A stretch of DNA of 64,000 nt. Source: Candidatus Zixiibacteriota bacterium. Its GTDB lineage: Bacteria; Zixibacteria; MSB-5A5; GN15; JAAZOE01. The translations under genes were made by a program, and so were the position numbers. The first letter of the stretch is position 1. Every line of letters starts with the position of its first letter. The DNA is taken from positions 33,210 to 97,209 of the forward strand of contig JAZGGI010000029.1 of assembly GCA_036480375.1 (NCBI GenBank), given 5' to 3'. Shown one piece after another: positions 18,063-26,959 of the stretch. Below the pieces are notes generated by a model, which saw nothing but the letters and a program-made list of their open reading frames with translations, was not told the DNA's origin and did not search any database.

Positions 18063-18931
18063 CACATCTGAATCTTATAAGTAATCCATTCACCGTCAAG
18101 ATGAATTTCGCAATCGACAAGGTTATGCTCACTTAATGCGTTCTCAATAGCGGTCCTGTCATTTATCAATAATCCCGACAGAATCAAGTATCCTCCCAGG
18201 CAAATAATCTCCTTGAGACGAGGCATAATTGGAAGAATAACGGCCTTTATAATATTGACAATACCCACGTCATATTTTTCATCCGTGATATTTTCTATCG
18301 ATCCCAATTCAGCCTTGCATTTATCACATACGTGATTGATCTCAAAATTCTCAAGGCTATTATCTACCGCCAGAGTATCTATATCATATCCTTGAACTTT
18401 TGACGCTCCTTTTTTGGCGGCATAAACGCCCAAAATTCCCGAACCACACCCCAAATCCAAAACCACTTTATGATTAAAATCAATCTTTTCCATAACGGCC
18501 AAACAGCTCCGAGTCGTTTCGTGTCGACCGGTGCCGAATGCCATCTTAGGCTCGATAATAATCGTTGTTTTGTCCTGGTAATCTTCATCATCCCATGGCG
18601 GGATTATAACTATTGAATTTCCCGCGAATATAGGCGTAACCGAAGCCCGGTACGATTCAATCCAATCGAGGCTCTTAATTGATTTTCGAGACGTTTCTAT
18701 CTTTTCATATTCGGGGTTTATCGCGCGAAGGTATTTTCGAAGCCATTCCAATTTGGAATTTATGTCAATGCCATTTGAAGGATAGAATTTTATAATAGTC
18801 TGTAAATTGTCGTCTTCATCCTCAAGAAGAATTCCGCTGGCGATATTCTCTATAATATAATTGGAAACAGCGTCAACATCAGAATGTAAAACTGGGACGG
18901 AAATCTCAAAATATAAATCGTCTTCCGCCAT
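18062..18931 (-). CDS. prmA: Ribosomal protein L11 methyltransferase
   Basis: PrmA trimethylates ribosomal protein L11. The 289-residue product has an N-terminal substrate domain and a Rossmann methyltransferase core, with the SAM motif VLDLGCGSGILGVYAAKKGA near residue 160. The family motif IIEPKMAFGTGRHETTRSCL lies just before it. The ATG at 18931 has AGGTGA upstream; a TTG two codons earlier is less likely. It follows dnaJ by 10 bases. Confidence 0.93.
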   Translation of the reverse strand: MAEDDLYFEISVPVLHSDVDAVSNYIIENIASGILLEDEDDNLQTIIKFYPSNGIDINSKLEWLRKYLRAINPEYEKIETSRKSIKSLDWIESYRASVTPIFAGNSIVIIPPWDDEDYQDKTTIIIEPKMAFGTGRHETTRSCLAVMEKIDFNHKVVLDLGCGSGILGVYAAKKGASKVQGYDIDTLAVDNSLENFEINHVCDKCKAELGSIENITDEKYDVGIVNIIKAVILPIMPRLKEIICLGGYLILSGLLINDRTAIENALSEHNLVDCEIHLDGEWITYKIQM

Positions 18932-18941
18932 AGACAATCAC

Positions 18942-20099
18942 CTACACACCGAGCGAATCTCTCAGTTTCGAGAAAAATGACTTAGTCGATTTGGGCGGTT
19001 GGAATGATTGCGAGCGCATTAACTTTTCCAGAATCTTTTTCTCTTCCGAGTTGAGTTTTTTAGGCGTCCAAACCTGAACCTGCACTAACTGATCCCCTCG
19101 ACTGTTACGCCGTAAAAATGGGATACCCTTACCCCTGAGTCTGAAAACTTTGCCGGTCTGAGTGCCGGCCGGAATATTGAGCCGGGTCATTCCATCGAGA
19201 GTCGGAATTTCAATTGTATCTCCCAATGCCGCCGATAAAAACGAAATTGATTGCTGGCAGATTATATGATTATCCTGCCGCGTAAAAATATCATGATCCT
19301 TTTCTTCGATAACGACAATTAAATCTCCCGGTGGCCCTCCCTGCAAACCGGCCTCGCCTTTGCCTTCAATGGGGATATAATTACCGCCAGCCACCCCGGC
19401 CGGGATATCGACACTTACCGTTATATTATCCTGCACTCGTCCTTCACCACGACATACCGGACAGGGTGTCGAAATTACCTGGCCGACCCCGCGGCATACA
19501 TCACAGGTAGTGACATTGACCATCTGGCCGAATAGCGATCTTGTTACGCGCCGAATCTGGCCACTGCCTTTACATTGCGGACAGGTTTTCTTACCGCTGC
19601 CGGGTGCACTGCCATACCCCGAGCATTCAGGACACGACACTCTTTGTTTTACTCTGATTTTTTTCTTGATGCCGGTGGCGATTTCTTCCAGAGACAACAT
19701 TATCCGAATCTGTTGATCGCGGCCGCGATTGTTAACCCTTTGCCTTCGGCCGCTCCCTCCGAAAATATCATCAAACCCGCCAAACCCTCCGAAATCACGC
19801 ATGAAAGCCCGCAAGGCATCGGATAGATCAAAGCCCTCGAAACCAAATCCGCCTCCGCCAAACCCGGTGCCCTGCCCCAATCCGGCATGTCCGAATTGAT
19901 CATAGGTCTGGCGCTTTGGGGAGTCTTTCAAAACTTCGTAAGCTTCGGTCGCTTCTTTGAAATTAGCCTCGGCCTGAGCATCGCCCGGATTTCGATCCGG
20001 GTGATATTTCATCGCCAATTTGCGATACGCCCTTTTTATATCATCTTCGGAAGCTGAACGATCAACGCCCAGGATTTCGTAGTAATCTCTTTTCTCCAT
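18942..20099 (-). CDS. dnaJ: Chaperone protein DnaJ
   Basis: DnaJ is the DnaK co-chaperone that delivers clients and stimulates ATP hydrolysis. The 385-residue protein is type I. It has a J domain (residues 4-70) with the HPD triad in [12 protein letters not shown], then a Gly/Phe-rich linker. Four zinc-binding repeats follow: [24 protein letters not shown] and [10 protein letters not shown]-terminal substrate domain completes it. It lies 17 bases after dnaK in the CIRCE-controlled operon. Confidence 0.97.
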   Translation of the reverse strand: MEKRDYYEILGVDRSASEDDIKRAYRKLAMKYHPDRNPGDAQAEANFKEATEAYEVLKDSPKRQTYDQFGHAGLGQGTGFGGGGFGFEGFDLSDALRAFMRDFGGFGGFDDIFGGSGRRQRVNNRGRDQQIRIMLSLEEIATGIKKKIRVKQRVSCPECSGYGSAPGSGKKTCPQCKGSGQIRRVTRSLFGQMVNVTTCDVCRGVGQVISTPCPVCRGEGRVQDNITVSVDIPAGVAGGNYIPIEGKGEAGLQGGPPGDLIVVIEEKDHDIFTRQDNHIICQQSISFLSAALGDTIEIPTLDGMTRLNIPAGTQTGKVFRLRGKGIPFLRRNSRGDQLVQVQVWTPKKLNSEEKKILEKLMRSQSFQPPKSTKSFFSKLRDSLGV

Positions 20100-20116
20100 C
20101 CGTGCCTTAAGCTAAA

Positions 20117-22054
20117 TCACTTTTTTTCGTCATCATCAACGACTTCAAAATCAGCGTCAACAGCGCCGTCTTGAGCGCCAGCCGCGTCCTGAGTGGTTCC
20201 GGCTTCTGTCGTTTCAGGGCCAGGTTGACCTGCGGCCTGTTCGCCCGCCTGAGCACCGGCTTGCTTATACACTTCGGCAGCCAGTTTATGCGAAGCCTGC
20301 ATCAACTCCTCGCATGCGGATTTAATCGCTTGAGCTTCTTCTGAAGTAAGCGTGGATTTTACTTTCTCAATACCTTCTTCAATGGCTTTCTTTTCTTCTT
20401 CACTGATTTTATCGCCGTATTCCTTGAGGGTTTTTTCGGACGTATAAATCAATTGGTCGGCTTCGTTGCGGGCCTGTATCAAATCTTTCTTAGCTTTATC
20501 GGCCTCGACATTGGCATCCGCGTCTTTGACCATCTTTTCGATTTCTTCTTCGGATAATCCCGAAGATGATTCGATTTTTATTTTTTGCTCTTTTCCTGTT
20601 CCGAGGTCTTTGGCCGAAACGTGAACGATACCATTGGCGTCAATATCAAAAGTCACTTCTATTTGCGGAATGCCGCGATGCGCCGGAGGGATTCCGACCA
20701 AATCGAATCGCCCCAAAGTCCGGTTATCAATTGCCATCTCGCGCTCACCCTGCATAACATGAATTGAAACCGCCGGTTGATTATCCGAAGCGGTCGAAAA
20801 TATCTGGGATTTCCGGGTCGGGATAGTGGTATTGCGTTCGATTAATCTCGTCATAACACCGCCCAGAGTTTCAATCCCCAGCGATAGCGGTGTCACATCG
20901 AGCAAAACGACGTCTTTTAAATCACCGGCCAGCACTCCCCCCTGAATCGCGGCGCCCACCGCGACCACTTCATCCGGATTTACAGATCGATTGGGATCGC
21001 GACCGAATAACATTTTAACCGTTTCCTGAACCTTCGGCATTCGAGTCATCCCGCCGACAAGTATGACTTCATCAATATCAGACGGGGCGACTTTGCCGTC
21101 ATCAAGAGCCTTACGGCAGGGCTTAATTGTCCGTTCAATCAAATCGTCGCACAACGCCTCAAATTTGGCCCGCGTTAAAGTTAAGTCAAGATGCTTGGGT
21201 CCCGCTTGATCGGCGGTGATAAACGGCAAATTTATATTGGTCTGCATTGTAGATGAGAGCTCAACTTTGGCTTTTTCACCTGCTTCCTTCAGGCGCTGCA
21301 AAGCCATGCGATCCTGGCGCAGGTCGATCCCGTTTGACTTTTTGAATTCATCCGCCATCCAGTCAATAATCTTCTGGTCGAAATCATCTCCACCAAGATG
21401 CCCATCGCCATTGGTTGAACGTACCTCAAAAACGCCCTCGCCTAATTCCAGAATCGATATATCAAACGTGCCGCCGCCCAAATCATAAACGGCGATTTTT
21501 TTATTTTCTTTCTTATCGAGACCATATGCCAATGAAGCGGCTGTCGGCTCATTGATTATGCGCAAAACTTCCAGACCGGCGATACGACCGGCATCTTTGG
21601 TGGCCTGACGCTGACTGTCATTGAAATAAGCCGGTACGGTGATGACCGCCTGGGTTACCTCGCCGCCAAGATATTCTTCCGCGGTTTTCTTAAGATTTTG
21701 CAGGATCATCGCTGAAATTTCGGGCGGAGCATAGCTTTTACCTTCTACCGAAATTCGGACATCTCCACCGTCATCGGCGACTACCTTATAAGGTACGATT
21801 TTCTCTTCCGTACTAACCTCATTATGCTGGCGGCCCATAAATCTTTTTATTGAAAAAATCGTATTCTCAGGGTTGGTAATGGCCTGTCTTTTCGCGGATG
21901 AGCTCACAAGTTTCTCACCGTCCTTGGTAAAGGCGACAATCGATGGAGTCGTTCGCCCACCTTCGGCATTGGGAATAACAACCGGTGAGCCGCCTTCGAG
22001 AACCGCGACGCATGAATTGGTCGTCCCCAAATCAATCCCTATAACTTTACCCAT
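20117..22054 (-). CDS. dnaK: Chaperone protein DnaK (Hsp70)
   Basis: This is the ATP-dependent Hsp70 chaperone. The 645-residue protein begins [19 protein letters not shown] and has the [19 protein letters not shown] phosphate loop and the [16 protein letters not shown] signature. Then come the substrate-binding domain, a helical lid and a Gly/Ala-rich tail ending in acidic [13 protein letters not shown], as in most bacterial DnaK. All key motifs are intact. It lies between grpE and dnaJ. Confidence 0.98.
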   Translation of the reverse strand: MGKVIGIDLGTTNSCVAVLEGGSPVVIPNAEGGRTTPSIVAFTKDGEKLVSSSAKRQAITNPENTIFSIKRFMGRQHNEVSTEEKIVPYKVVADDGGDVRISVEGKSYAPPEISAMILQNLKKTAEEYLGGEVTQAVITVPAYFNDSQRQATKDAGRIAGLEVLRIINEPTAASLAYGLDKKENKKIAVYDLGGGTFDISILELGEGVFEVRSTNGDGHLGGDDFDQKIIDWMADEFKKSNGIDLRQDRMALQRLKEAGEKAKVELSSTMQTNINLPFITADQAGPKHLDLTLTRAKFEALCDDLIERTIKPCRKALDDGKVAPSDIDEVILVGGMTRMPKVQETVKMLFGRDPNRSVNPDEVVAVGAAIQGGVLAGDLKDVVLLDVTPLSLGIETLGGVMTRLIERNTTIPTRKSQIFSTASDNQPAVSIHVMQGEREMAIDNRTLGRFDLVGIPPAHRGIPQIEVTFDIDANGIVHVSAKDLGTGKEQKIKIESSSGLSEEEIEKMVKDADANVEADKAKKDLIQARNEADQLIYTSEKTLKEYGDKISEEEKKAIEEGIEKVKSTLTSEEAQAIKSACEELMQASHKLAAEVYKQAGAQAGEQAAGQPGPETTEAGTTQDAAGAQDGAVDADFEVVDDDEKK

Positions 22055-22074
22055 CTATCAAATCCTCCGTATAT

Positions 22075-22707
22075 TTATTTTTCGGAATTCTCTTCTTTGT
22101 CATTTTTCGTTTTGGAACCCGAGCTTACGATAACGCCAGCATGCCGCAAAACCTTTTCATCAATCTGATACCCTTTTTGAATCTCCTGAATGACTATACC
22201 TTCTTCGTATTCATCGGATTCCTGCTGCATCATCGCTTCATGTAAATTAGGATCAAAAGCCCTGCCAACCGCCTCGATCGGCTTAACATTTTCCTTACTC
22301 AGAAGTTCGGTGATTTGATTATAAATCAGTTCGATGCCCTGTATATATGCATCAACATTGTCATTGCTGTTATTCTTATCAAGAGCCCGTTCGAAATTAT
22401 CCGCAATCTCTACCAATGATCGCAGCAAGCGAGCATTGGCTGTCCTTATTAAATTTCCAAACTCGCGAGCCGTGCGTTTTTTATAATTGTCAAATTCGGC
22501 GGCCAGCCGAATGTACCTTTCTGATTCCGATTCCGGTGGTTGCACTTCTTGCTCAGCAGGTATTTTTATTTCCTCTTCACCGGAAGCCTCTGACGAGTCA
22601 TCAGATTCTTTTTTTATTTCAACTTCATGGCCAGAAACTCCGGATTCGTCGATCTCCGGCTTTTCGTCTTTTACTTCATTTTCAGTATTGTCTTTATTCT
22701 TTCCCAT
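22075..22707 (-). CDS. grpE: Nucleotide exchange factor GrpE
   Basis: GrpE releases ADP from DnaK. The 210-residue protein has a long acidic, disordered N-terminus (to about residue 55). A coiled-coil region follows (YIRLAAEFDNYKKRTAREFG), then the C-terminal beta-domain with AVGRAFDPNLHEAMMQQESD and the exit motif YQIDEKVLRHAGVIVSSG. It lies between hrcA and dnaK with gaps of about 20 bases. Confidence 0.96.
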   Translation of the reverse strand: MGKNKDNTENEVKDEKPEIDESGVSGHEVEIKKESDDSSEASGEEEIKIPAEQEVQPPESESERYIRLAAEFDNYKKRTAREFGNLIRTANARLLRSLVEIADNFERALDKNNSNDNVDAYIQGIELIYNQITELLSKENVKPIEAVGRAFDPNLHEAMMQQESDEYEEGIVIQEIQKGYQIDEKVLRHAGVIVSSGSKTKNDKEENSEK

Positions 22708-22730
22708 AGTCCAGATACCATAAACTTGTT

Positions 22731-23765
22731 CTAATCGCTTTTAAAGGCTTTACTCAGCTGGCCGGCAGCGTATTTTACCAATGAAACCAGCTTACCATAA
22801 GGCATCCGTGTCGGTCCGATCACTCCAATCGTACCCGATGTGGAACCGGCCTTATACGAAGCCGATACAACCGAACAGGATTGAATCTCCTTAGCCTTGT
22901 TTTCCGCGCCGATTGTGATAATTATACCGCCGTCCGAATCAGATTCAGCATTTAAATCCTGAATTAGCTCTGCCGGAGTTTCCAGCAATCTAATCAAATC
23001 CTGTAATTTTTCACGGTTGGCGAATTCCGGTTTACTCAAAAGATTCTCAGTACCGCCAACATGCAATTGATTGATCGATACACTATCCCAAATTTCTGAG
23101 TCCTCATCAAGAAAAATTCTTAACAAACGTGGATTACCATCAGATCCTGACAATCTTTCCTGGATTGTGTTTCTTATTTCACCAAGCGTCAATCCCGATA
23201 ATTTCTCATTTAATACTTGCGACATCATCGATAATTCGTCATTTCCTATGGATGCTTCAATCTCAAGAAGAATCGTTCTGGCCAACCCCGAACGAAAAGC
23301 CAACACCACCAAAACCTTCCCCTCGGCCATATGGATCAATTCAATTCGGGATAAGATTGAATTATCCAGCTTAGGTGAAACGGTCACACCTATCTGATTG
23401 GACAGGTTTGCCAGTACTCTTGACGTTTGCTCAAGGATTGAATCAATTCCACCAAATCCGGGGCTTAAGCGATCATCAATCGCCTTTTTCTCGGATTCGG
23501 TTAGCATTTCCCGGCCAAGTAACATGTCTACGTACAGGCGATAACCGGTATCGGTCGGAACCCGCCCCGCAGAGGTATGAGGCTGAATAACCAATCCCAA
23601 TTCCTCGAGGTCCTGCATTGTATTACGGATCGTCGCCGGTGATATGCCCAGTTTGAATTTATTGGCAATGACGCGCGAGCCTACCGGATCAGCCGATTCC
23701 ACGTAATGAGAAACCAAGCATGCCAGTACCTCTTTTTCACGAGCGGAAAGATTCTCAAACGCCAT
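22731..23765 (-). CDS. hrcA: Heat-inducible transcription repressor HrcA
   Basis: HrcA binds CIRCE operators and represses class I heat-shock genes. The protein is 344 residues from ATG 23765 (a TTG at 23777 is possible). The N-terminal winged helix reads LSAREKEVLACLVSHYVESA, then VGSRVIANKFKLGISPATIR. The C-terminus has the family block GTIGVIGPTRMPYGKLVSLV. A CIRCE element lies 36 bases upstream, so the operon is autoregulated. Confidence 0.96.
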   Translation of the reverse strand: MAFENLSAREKEVLACLVSHYVESADPVGSRVIANKFKLGISPATIRNTMQDLEELGLVIQPHTSAGRVPTDTGYRLYVDMLLGREMLTESEKKAIDDRLSPGFGGIDSILEQTSRVLANLSNQIGVTVSPKLDNSILSRIELIHMAEGKVLVVLAFRSGLARTILLEIEASIGNDELSMMSQVLNEKLSGLTLGEIRNTIQERLSGSDGNPRLLRIFLDEDSEIWDSVSINQLHVGGTENLLSKPEFANREKLQDLIRLLETPAELIQDLNAESDSDGGIIITIGAENKAKEIQSCSVVSASYKAGSTSGTIGVIGPTRMPYGKLVSLVKYAAGQLSKAFKSD

Positions 23766-23800
23766 GATAATATCCAATCATTCAATGGGATAGCGTCAAA

Positions 23801-23827
23801 TTGGCACTCTCCCTTAGCGAGTGACAA
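23801..23827. promoter_or_regulatory. CIRCE operator (HrcA binding site)
   Basis: On the plus strand TTGGCACTC, a 9-bp spacer and GAGTGACAA match the CIRCE consensus TTAGCACTC-N9-GAGTGCTAA in 15 of 18 positions. It sits between the promoter and hrcA, just downstream of the predicted -10. Confidence 0.9.
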
Positions 23828-23829
23828 AA

Positions 23830-23854
23830 AATATATAAATTCACTATTTGTCAA
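23830..23854 (-). promoter_or_regulatory. Predicted promoter of the hrcA-grpE-dnaK-dnaJ operon
   Basis: A consensus TTGACA (23849-23854) is followed by the A/T-rich TATATATTTTTT. No perfect -10 falls at 17 bp; TATTTT at 15 bp is the closest. The CIRCE operator overlaps the expected start region. Confidence 0.5.
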
Positions 23855-23905
23855 CCATTATTTAACTGAGTAAGGATTAAGAAGTTCCCGACGAAATGAA
23901 GTGAT

Positions 23906-24205
23906 TTATTGGGTTGGCGGCTTATCTTTCTTTACGGTTTTTTTGGATTTCTCTTTTTTTGTTGTCGTTGTTTTGTTTTTTTCCGCTCGATCGTCGATTC
24001 CGTTGTTATTGTTATCTATAAAATTATCATATTTTTTCTTCTGGCTGGGAGATTGATCCTTGTTGGTAGCCTGCTTTTGCTTTTCGACCTTTTTGGTATC
24101 CGGTTTTGGATTTTCTTTCTTTTTGGACTTATCGATGGCCGCGGCGCCACCTGCCAAAAAGAGTACCAGCCAGAAAACTACAAATATTTTGAAAACTTTC
24201 TTCAT
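23906..24205 (-). CDS. Small secreted Lys-rich protein with an EF-hand-like loop
   Basis: The 99-residue product from ATG 24205 starts with a clear signal peptide (MKKVFKIFVVFWLVLFLAGG, cleavage likely after AAA). A highly charged low-complexity chain of Lys, Pro, Asn and Thr follows. In the middle DNNNNGIDDRAEK resembles a DxNxDG calcium-binding loop. The TTG at 24217 is a less likely start. It is the third gene after the sigma-54 promoter at 26696. No family is recognised; a periplasmic or surface role is inferred. Confidence 0.65.
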   Translation of the reverse strand: MKKVFKIFVVFWLVLFLAGGAAAIDKSKKKENPKPDTKKVEKQKQATNKDQSPSQKKKYDNFIDNNNNGIDDRAEKNKTTTTKKEKSKKTVKKDKPPTQ

Positions 24206-24261
24206 GATATCATTCAATATATGCTATTCATCGGCAAATGCCATAAAAATAATCCCTTGTC

Positions 24262-25728
24262 TTAACGTTTTTTATAACCTCCTCTTTTAGATGACGATGA
24301 TGATTTTGGGGATTTGCTCGACTTGACAGAACCGCTTTTTGAACCTCCGGAGCTTTTATGGCTACCGGAGGATTTTGAGGAGGACTTCACGCTCGAAGAG
24401 CCCCCACCTTTTTTCTTGGCCGGGGTTGAGCGCTGTGTCGGTCTTGATTTGATCGATTTCGGTGAGCCGCTTTTCCTGATAGCCGGGGCGGTTGATTTTT
24501 TTGAGCCGCCGCTCTTCTTTATCACTTTGGATGATTTTGAACTTCCGGTTTTGCCAGGGCTTTTACTCGTTTCCCGTTTGGTTGAGCGGACAGTATTACT
24601 TCTCCGAGATTTGTCTGTTTTCCTTGAATCAGATTTTCTGGTATTCCAGCTATCCCAGCGATTACCTGTCTTTTTAGTACTCTTGGTCGTCTTCCGTGAA
24701 TCGATACGTGCCTTCGATTTGGCCGATCCGGTTGTACGTTTACTGGTGCCTTTTTCAAGCTTGGTCCCGGTCCCCGGACGCGAGAACTTGTCGGTTTTGA
24801 TCCGAGTTGATTCGGTTCGTGTTGTTTTAAGTCTCTTCTCTGAAAGAACGTAATCAGATTTCCGGTATTTCCGCGACTGAGTGCGGACATCTTTATAGCG
24901 GCTGACCTTGCTGCGACTCGTTTTGACAACGGTTCGATCAAAGTAAATCGTCGTATTGTTATGCACGTTCATATGATGCTCCCAGCAATATCCAAAGCGA
25001 TCATAGATCGTGAACCAATGCCACCCAACAACGATTCTCGGTACCCATAACGGAGCGATTCCGATAAAGATGCCATCCACATATATTTCCCCGCCATAAG
25101 GATAATCGATGTATATCATCGAATAGTAGGGATCATCGTACCAATGCGTCGGCACATAAACCGGCTGATAGTAATATTGAGAAGTCTTAACATAAATCGA
25201 GGTGTGATCATAAGCCCGGAGACAATCATCCCGGCGGCATTTGAAATACCTTTCGTTAATTTCCTCAATAAAATCTTCAGGATCTTCGTATGCCCCCAGT
25301 GTAATATTGGCTCCGTCGTACCAGCGCGGCATTTCGATCTTTTCCACTGAAGCCACGGCTTGTATATGTTCGATTCCTTCCGGCCCCGACACAATCAGGC
25401 TATAATCGGAATAACCTCCCGGAATCGAGTAAAGTTCGCCGCCTTCAATGAATCCATCATCCCTGGGATTTTCCGGGAAGAGAAGATTGACATCGCCTCT
25501 CGTATCGACGCTGTAAATCGCGGCAAAACAATCGCGGTCGGCCTGGAAAAAGATCGTTATCTCTTCGCTCTTGTAATATATGCCGTCCTCGTTATCGACC
25601 CAGACGTCAATTTCAAGTGGTTGCTTATTTGGGCCGTTATGATATTCCTTGACCAGCGTCTGCGACATGGCAGATAACGGCATTAACATGAAGGCCGTTA
25701 TAATTGAAATTATCGTGAACTTTTTCAT
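24262..25728 (-). CDS. Secreted DUF4384/PEGA-like protein with a long basic Ser/Lys/Arg tail
   Basis: The 488-residue product from ATG 25728 (AAGGAGGG seven bases upstream) has a signal peptide ending near MSQT. Residues 20-125 resemble DUF4384: YKSEEITIFFQADRDCFAAI, then VDTRGDVNLLFPE. Residues 195-255 resemble a PEGA domain, with YGGEIYVDGIFIGIAPLWVP. The last 220 residues or so are low complexity and extremely basic, rich in Ser, Lys, Arg and Thr. Such a tail could bind polyanions (LPS, nucleic acid, acidic surface proteins); that is inference. It starts one base after the stop of the FnIII lipoprotein gene, so the two are surely one operon. Confidence 0.78.
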   Translation of the reverse strand: MKKFTIISIITAFMLMPLSAMSQTLVKEYHNGPNKQPLEIDVWVDNEDGIYYKSEEITIFFQADRDCFAAIYSVDTRGDVNLLFPENPRDDGFIEGGELYSIPGGYSDYSLIVSGPEGIEHIQAVASVEKIEMPRWYDGANITLGAYEDPEDFIEEINERYFKCRRDDCLRAYDHTSIYVKTSQYYYQPVYVPTHWYDDPYYSMIYIDYPYGGEIYVDGIFIGIAPLWVPRIVVGWHWFTIYDRFGYCWEHHMNVHNNTTIYFDRTVVKTSRSKVSRYKDVRTQSRKYRKSDYVLSEKRLKTTRTESTRIKTDKFSRPGTGTKLEKGTSKRTTGSAKSKARIDSRKTTKSTKKTGNRWDSWNTRKSDSRKTDKSRRSNTVRSTKRETSKSPGKTGSSKSSKVIKKSGGSKKSTAPAIRKSGSPKSIKSRPTQRSTPAKKKGGGSSSVKSSSKSSGSHKSSGGSKSGSVKSSKSPKSSSSSKRGGYKKR

Positions 25729-25729
25729 C

Positions 25730-26662
25730 TTAAATTCCCTCCTTTCGGGAGATATCAAGACTCATTGTCTTATTACCTGTGAGGGCAATCTTATTCACAT
25801 CCATAAATTTATTGTTCTTTTCAGGTGTACGCAAATAGTTATCCGGCCGCGGTCGTTCCGGTTTGGTCGTCAATGGCTTCAACTCCGGATTGCCTGTATC
25901 AACCTGAAACGCCCAGTCAAATAATACATTATCATCATTGATAGCCGTGACCCGCAATTTCGCAAAATGATTATCGCCTGTCCAGATGATATACGTATGG
26001 TCAAGGATGACTTCCGACCAGCCTAAATATGACCAGCCATCATCGGGAGCGTAGCCGATCTCATCTAAGTTTTCCGTATATCCCATATCCTGAATATCTG
26101 TGTATTCATCCGCGACATTTATATAAAAAACTCCATGGTCAGCGTAATATTCAAGATAGATATCGGCCTCGAGGCTGGAGTATGGCACAGTTACCTCAGC
26201 CGAGAAATCCCATCCGGAATATAATGGCATGGTATTGAAATCAAATACGGTACGATTGATTCCTTCGGGTCGGGGCGTATCAAAGACATACTCATACGAT
26301 AAATCCGACAAATAACCGTCTTCATCCACCGACGATATGGCGTAGAAATAAGTATTACCGTTGACAACATTGTCATCGACAAAATACTCATTTATGGTCT
26401 CGCCTATTTCAATATACCCGGTATCAGGATCGGTATCCGAACGATAAATAACATAAGCATCAAAATCACCGGCGACATCATCGATCGGAAGCCAGTAGAG
26501 TAGGATTTCTCCATCACCGGTTACGGAATAAACACCCTGAGGTACCGGTGGAGGACCTTCTTCACCGACATAAACTACTTCCGTAATATATTCAGTATCG
26601 TTATCACAGGCTACTATGAGAAAGGCTGACAGGGCCAGAATTGTTAGTATTAGTGATTTCAT
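25730..26662 (-). CDS. Lipoprotein with a fibronectin type III domain
   Basis: The product is 310 residues from ATG 26662 (GGAGG six bases upstream). The lipobox FLIVAC places the lipidated Cys near residue 18. Residues 35-130 form a fibronectin type III-like domain (GDGEILLYWLPIDDVAGDFD, then YVIYRSDTDP, then YFYAISSVDEDGYLSD). The rest is a beta-rich region of unknown family with many Tyr and Asp. It is the first gene of a three-gene envelope operon behind a sigma-54 promoter. The longer frame starting at 26752 would run through that promoter and is unlikely. Confidence 0.8.
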   Translation of the reverse strand: MKSLILTILALSAFLIVACDNDTEYITEVVYVGEEGPPPVPQGVYSVTGDGEILLYWLPIDDVAGDFDAYVIYRSDTDPDTGYIEIGETINEYFVDDNVVNGNTYFYAISSVDEDGYLSDLSYEYVFDTPRPEGINRTVFDFNTMPLYSGWDFSAEVTVPYSSLEADIYLEYYADHGVFYINVADEYTDIQDMGYTENLDEIGYAPDDGWSYLGWSEVILDHTYIIWTGDNHFAKLRVTAINDDNVLFDWAFQVDTGNPELKPLTTKPERPRPDNYLRTPEKNNKFMDVNKIALTGNKTMSLDISRKEGI

Positions 26663-26695
26663 TTCTACCTCCAGTTTTTTATTCAACAAAGTTAT

Positions 26696-26711
26696 TGCAA
26701 AGAGCGTGCCA
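26696..26711 (-). promoter_or_regulatory. Sigma-54 (-24/-12) promoter of the FnIII lipoprotein operon
   Basis: On the minus strand TGGCAC-N5-TTGCA matches the sigma-54 consensus, with 10 bp between GG and GC. It lies 34 bp upstream of the ATG at 26662 and has the same two boxes as the promoter at 11671. Confidence 0.8.
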
Positions 26712-26774
26712 CATTTCTTTAAACGATTCATGTGTTTGCTATACAATAACATACGTCCACCGTTAAATATGCGC

Positions 26775-26813
26775 CCTATGCGGCATAGGCGATATTCGCA
26801 CTTTTTTTGTGCG
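26775..26813. repeat. Two inverted repeats upstream of the sigma-54 promoter
   Basis: CCTATGC-G-GCATAGG (26775-26789) is a perfect 7-bp-arm dyad, and CGCAC-N7-GTGCG (26797-26813) is a second. They lie 64-102 bp upstream of the -24 box at 26711, where enhancer-binding proteins usually bind. The rest of the gap from 26814 to 26905 holds nothing I recognise. Confidence 0.4.
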
Positions 26814-26905
26814 TTGTCTCTTCTGGATGCACTTTTTCATTACCTATTAAATATCGCTATTATTCGCCTTGGCGGACCCTTATATTTTTGACAGACAGAA
26901 AGCTC

Positions 26906-26935
26906 TTGATTTAGCCGTAGATTATTGTATATAAT
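26906..26935 (+). promoter_or_regulatory. Sigma-70 promoter of purD-purE
   Basis: TTGATT (26906-26911) and a perfect TATAAT (26930-26935) are 18 bp apart, 24 bp before the purD ATG. The ATG has AAGGGA at good spacing. Confidence 0.6.
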
Positions 26936-26959
26936 AGACTTTCAAAGTAAGGGAAATAT

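Noticed and set aside
24206..24261. TGGCATTTGCC as a sigma-54 promoter of the small Lys-rich gene
   Set aside because: No GC lies at the required 10-bp distance; the gene is better explained as part of the upstream operon.
24314..24853. A 179-codon open frame on the plus strand
   Set aside because: It is the antisense of the low-complexity basic tail of the minus-strand gene at 24262-25728; no ribosome binding site or protein-like composition.
26663..26752. N-terminal extension of the FnIII lipoprotein gene
   Set aside because: It would cross the sigma-54 promoter and place the lipoprotein signal 30 residues inside the protein.
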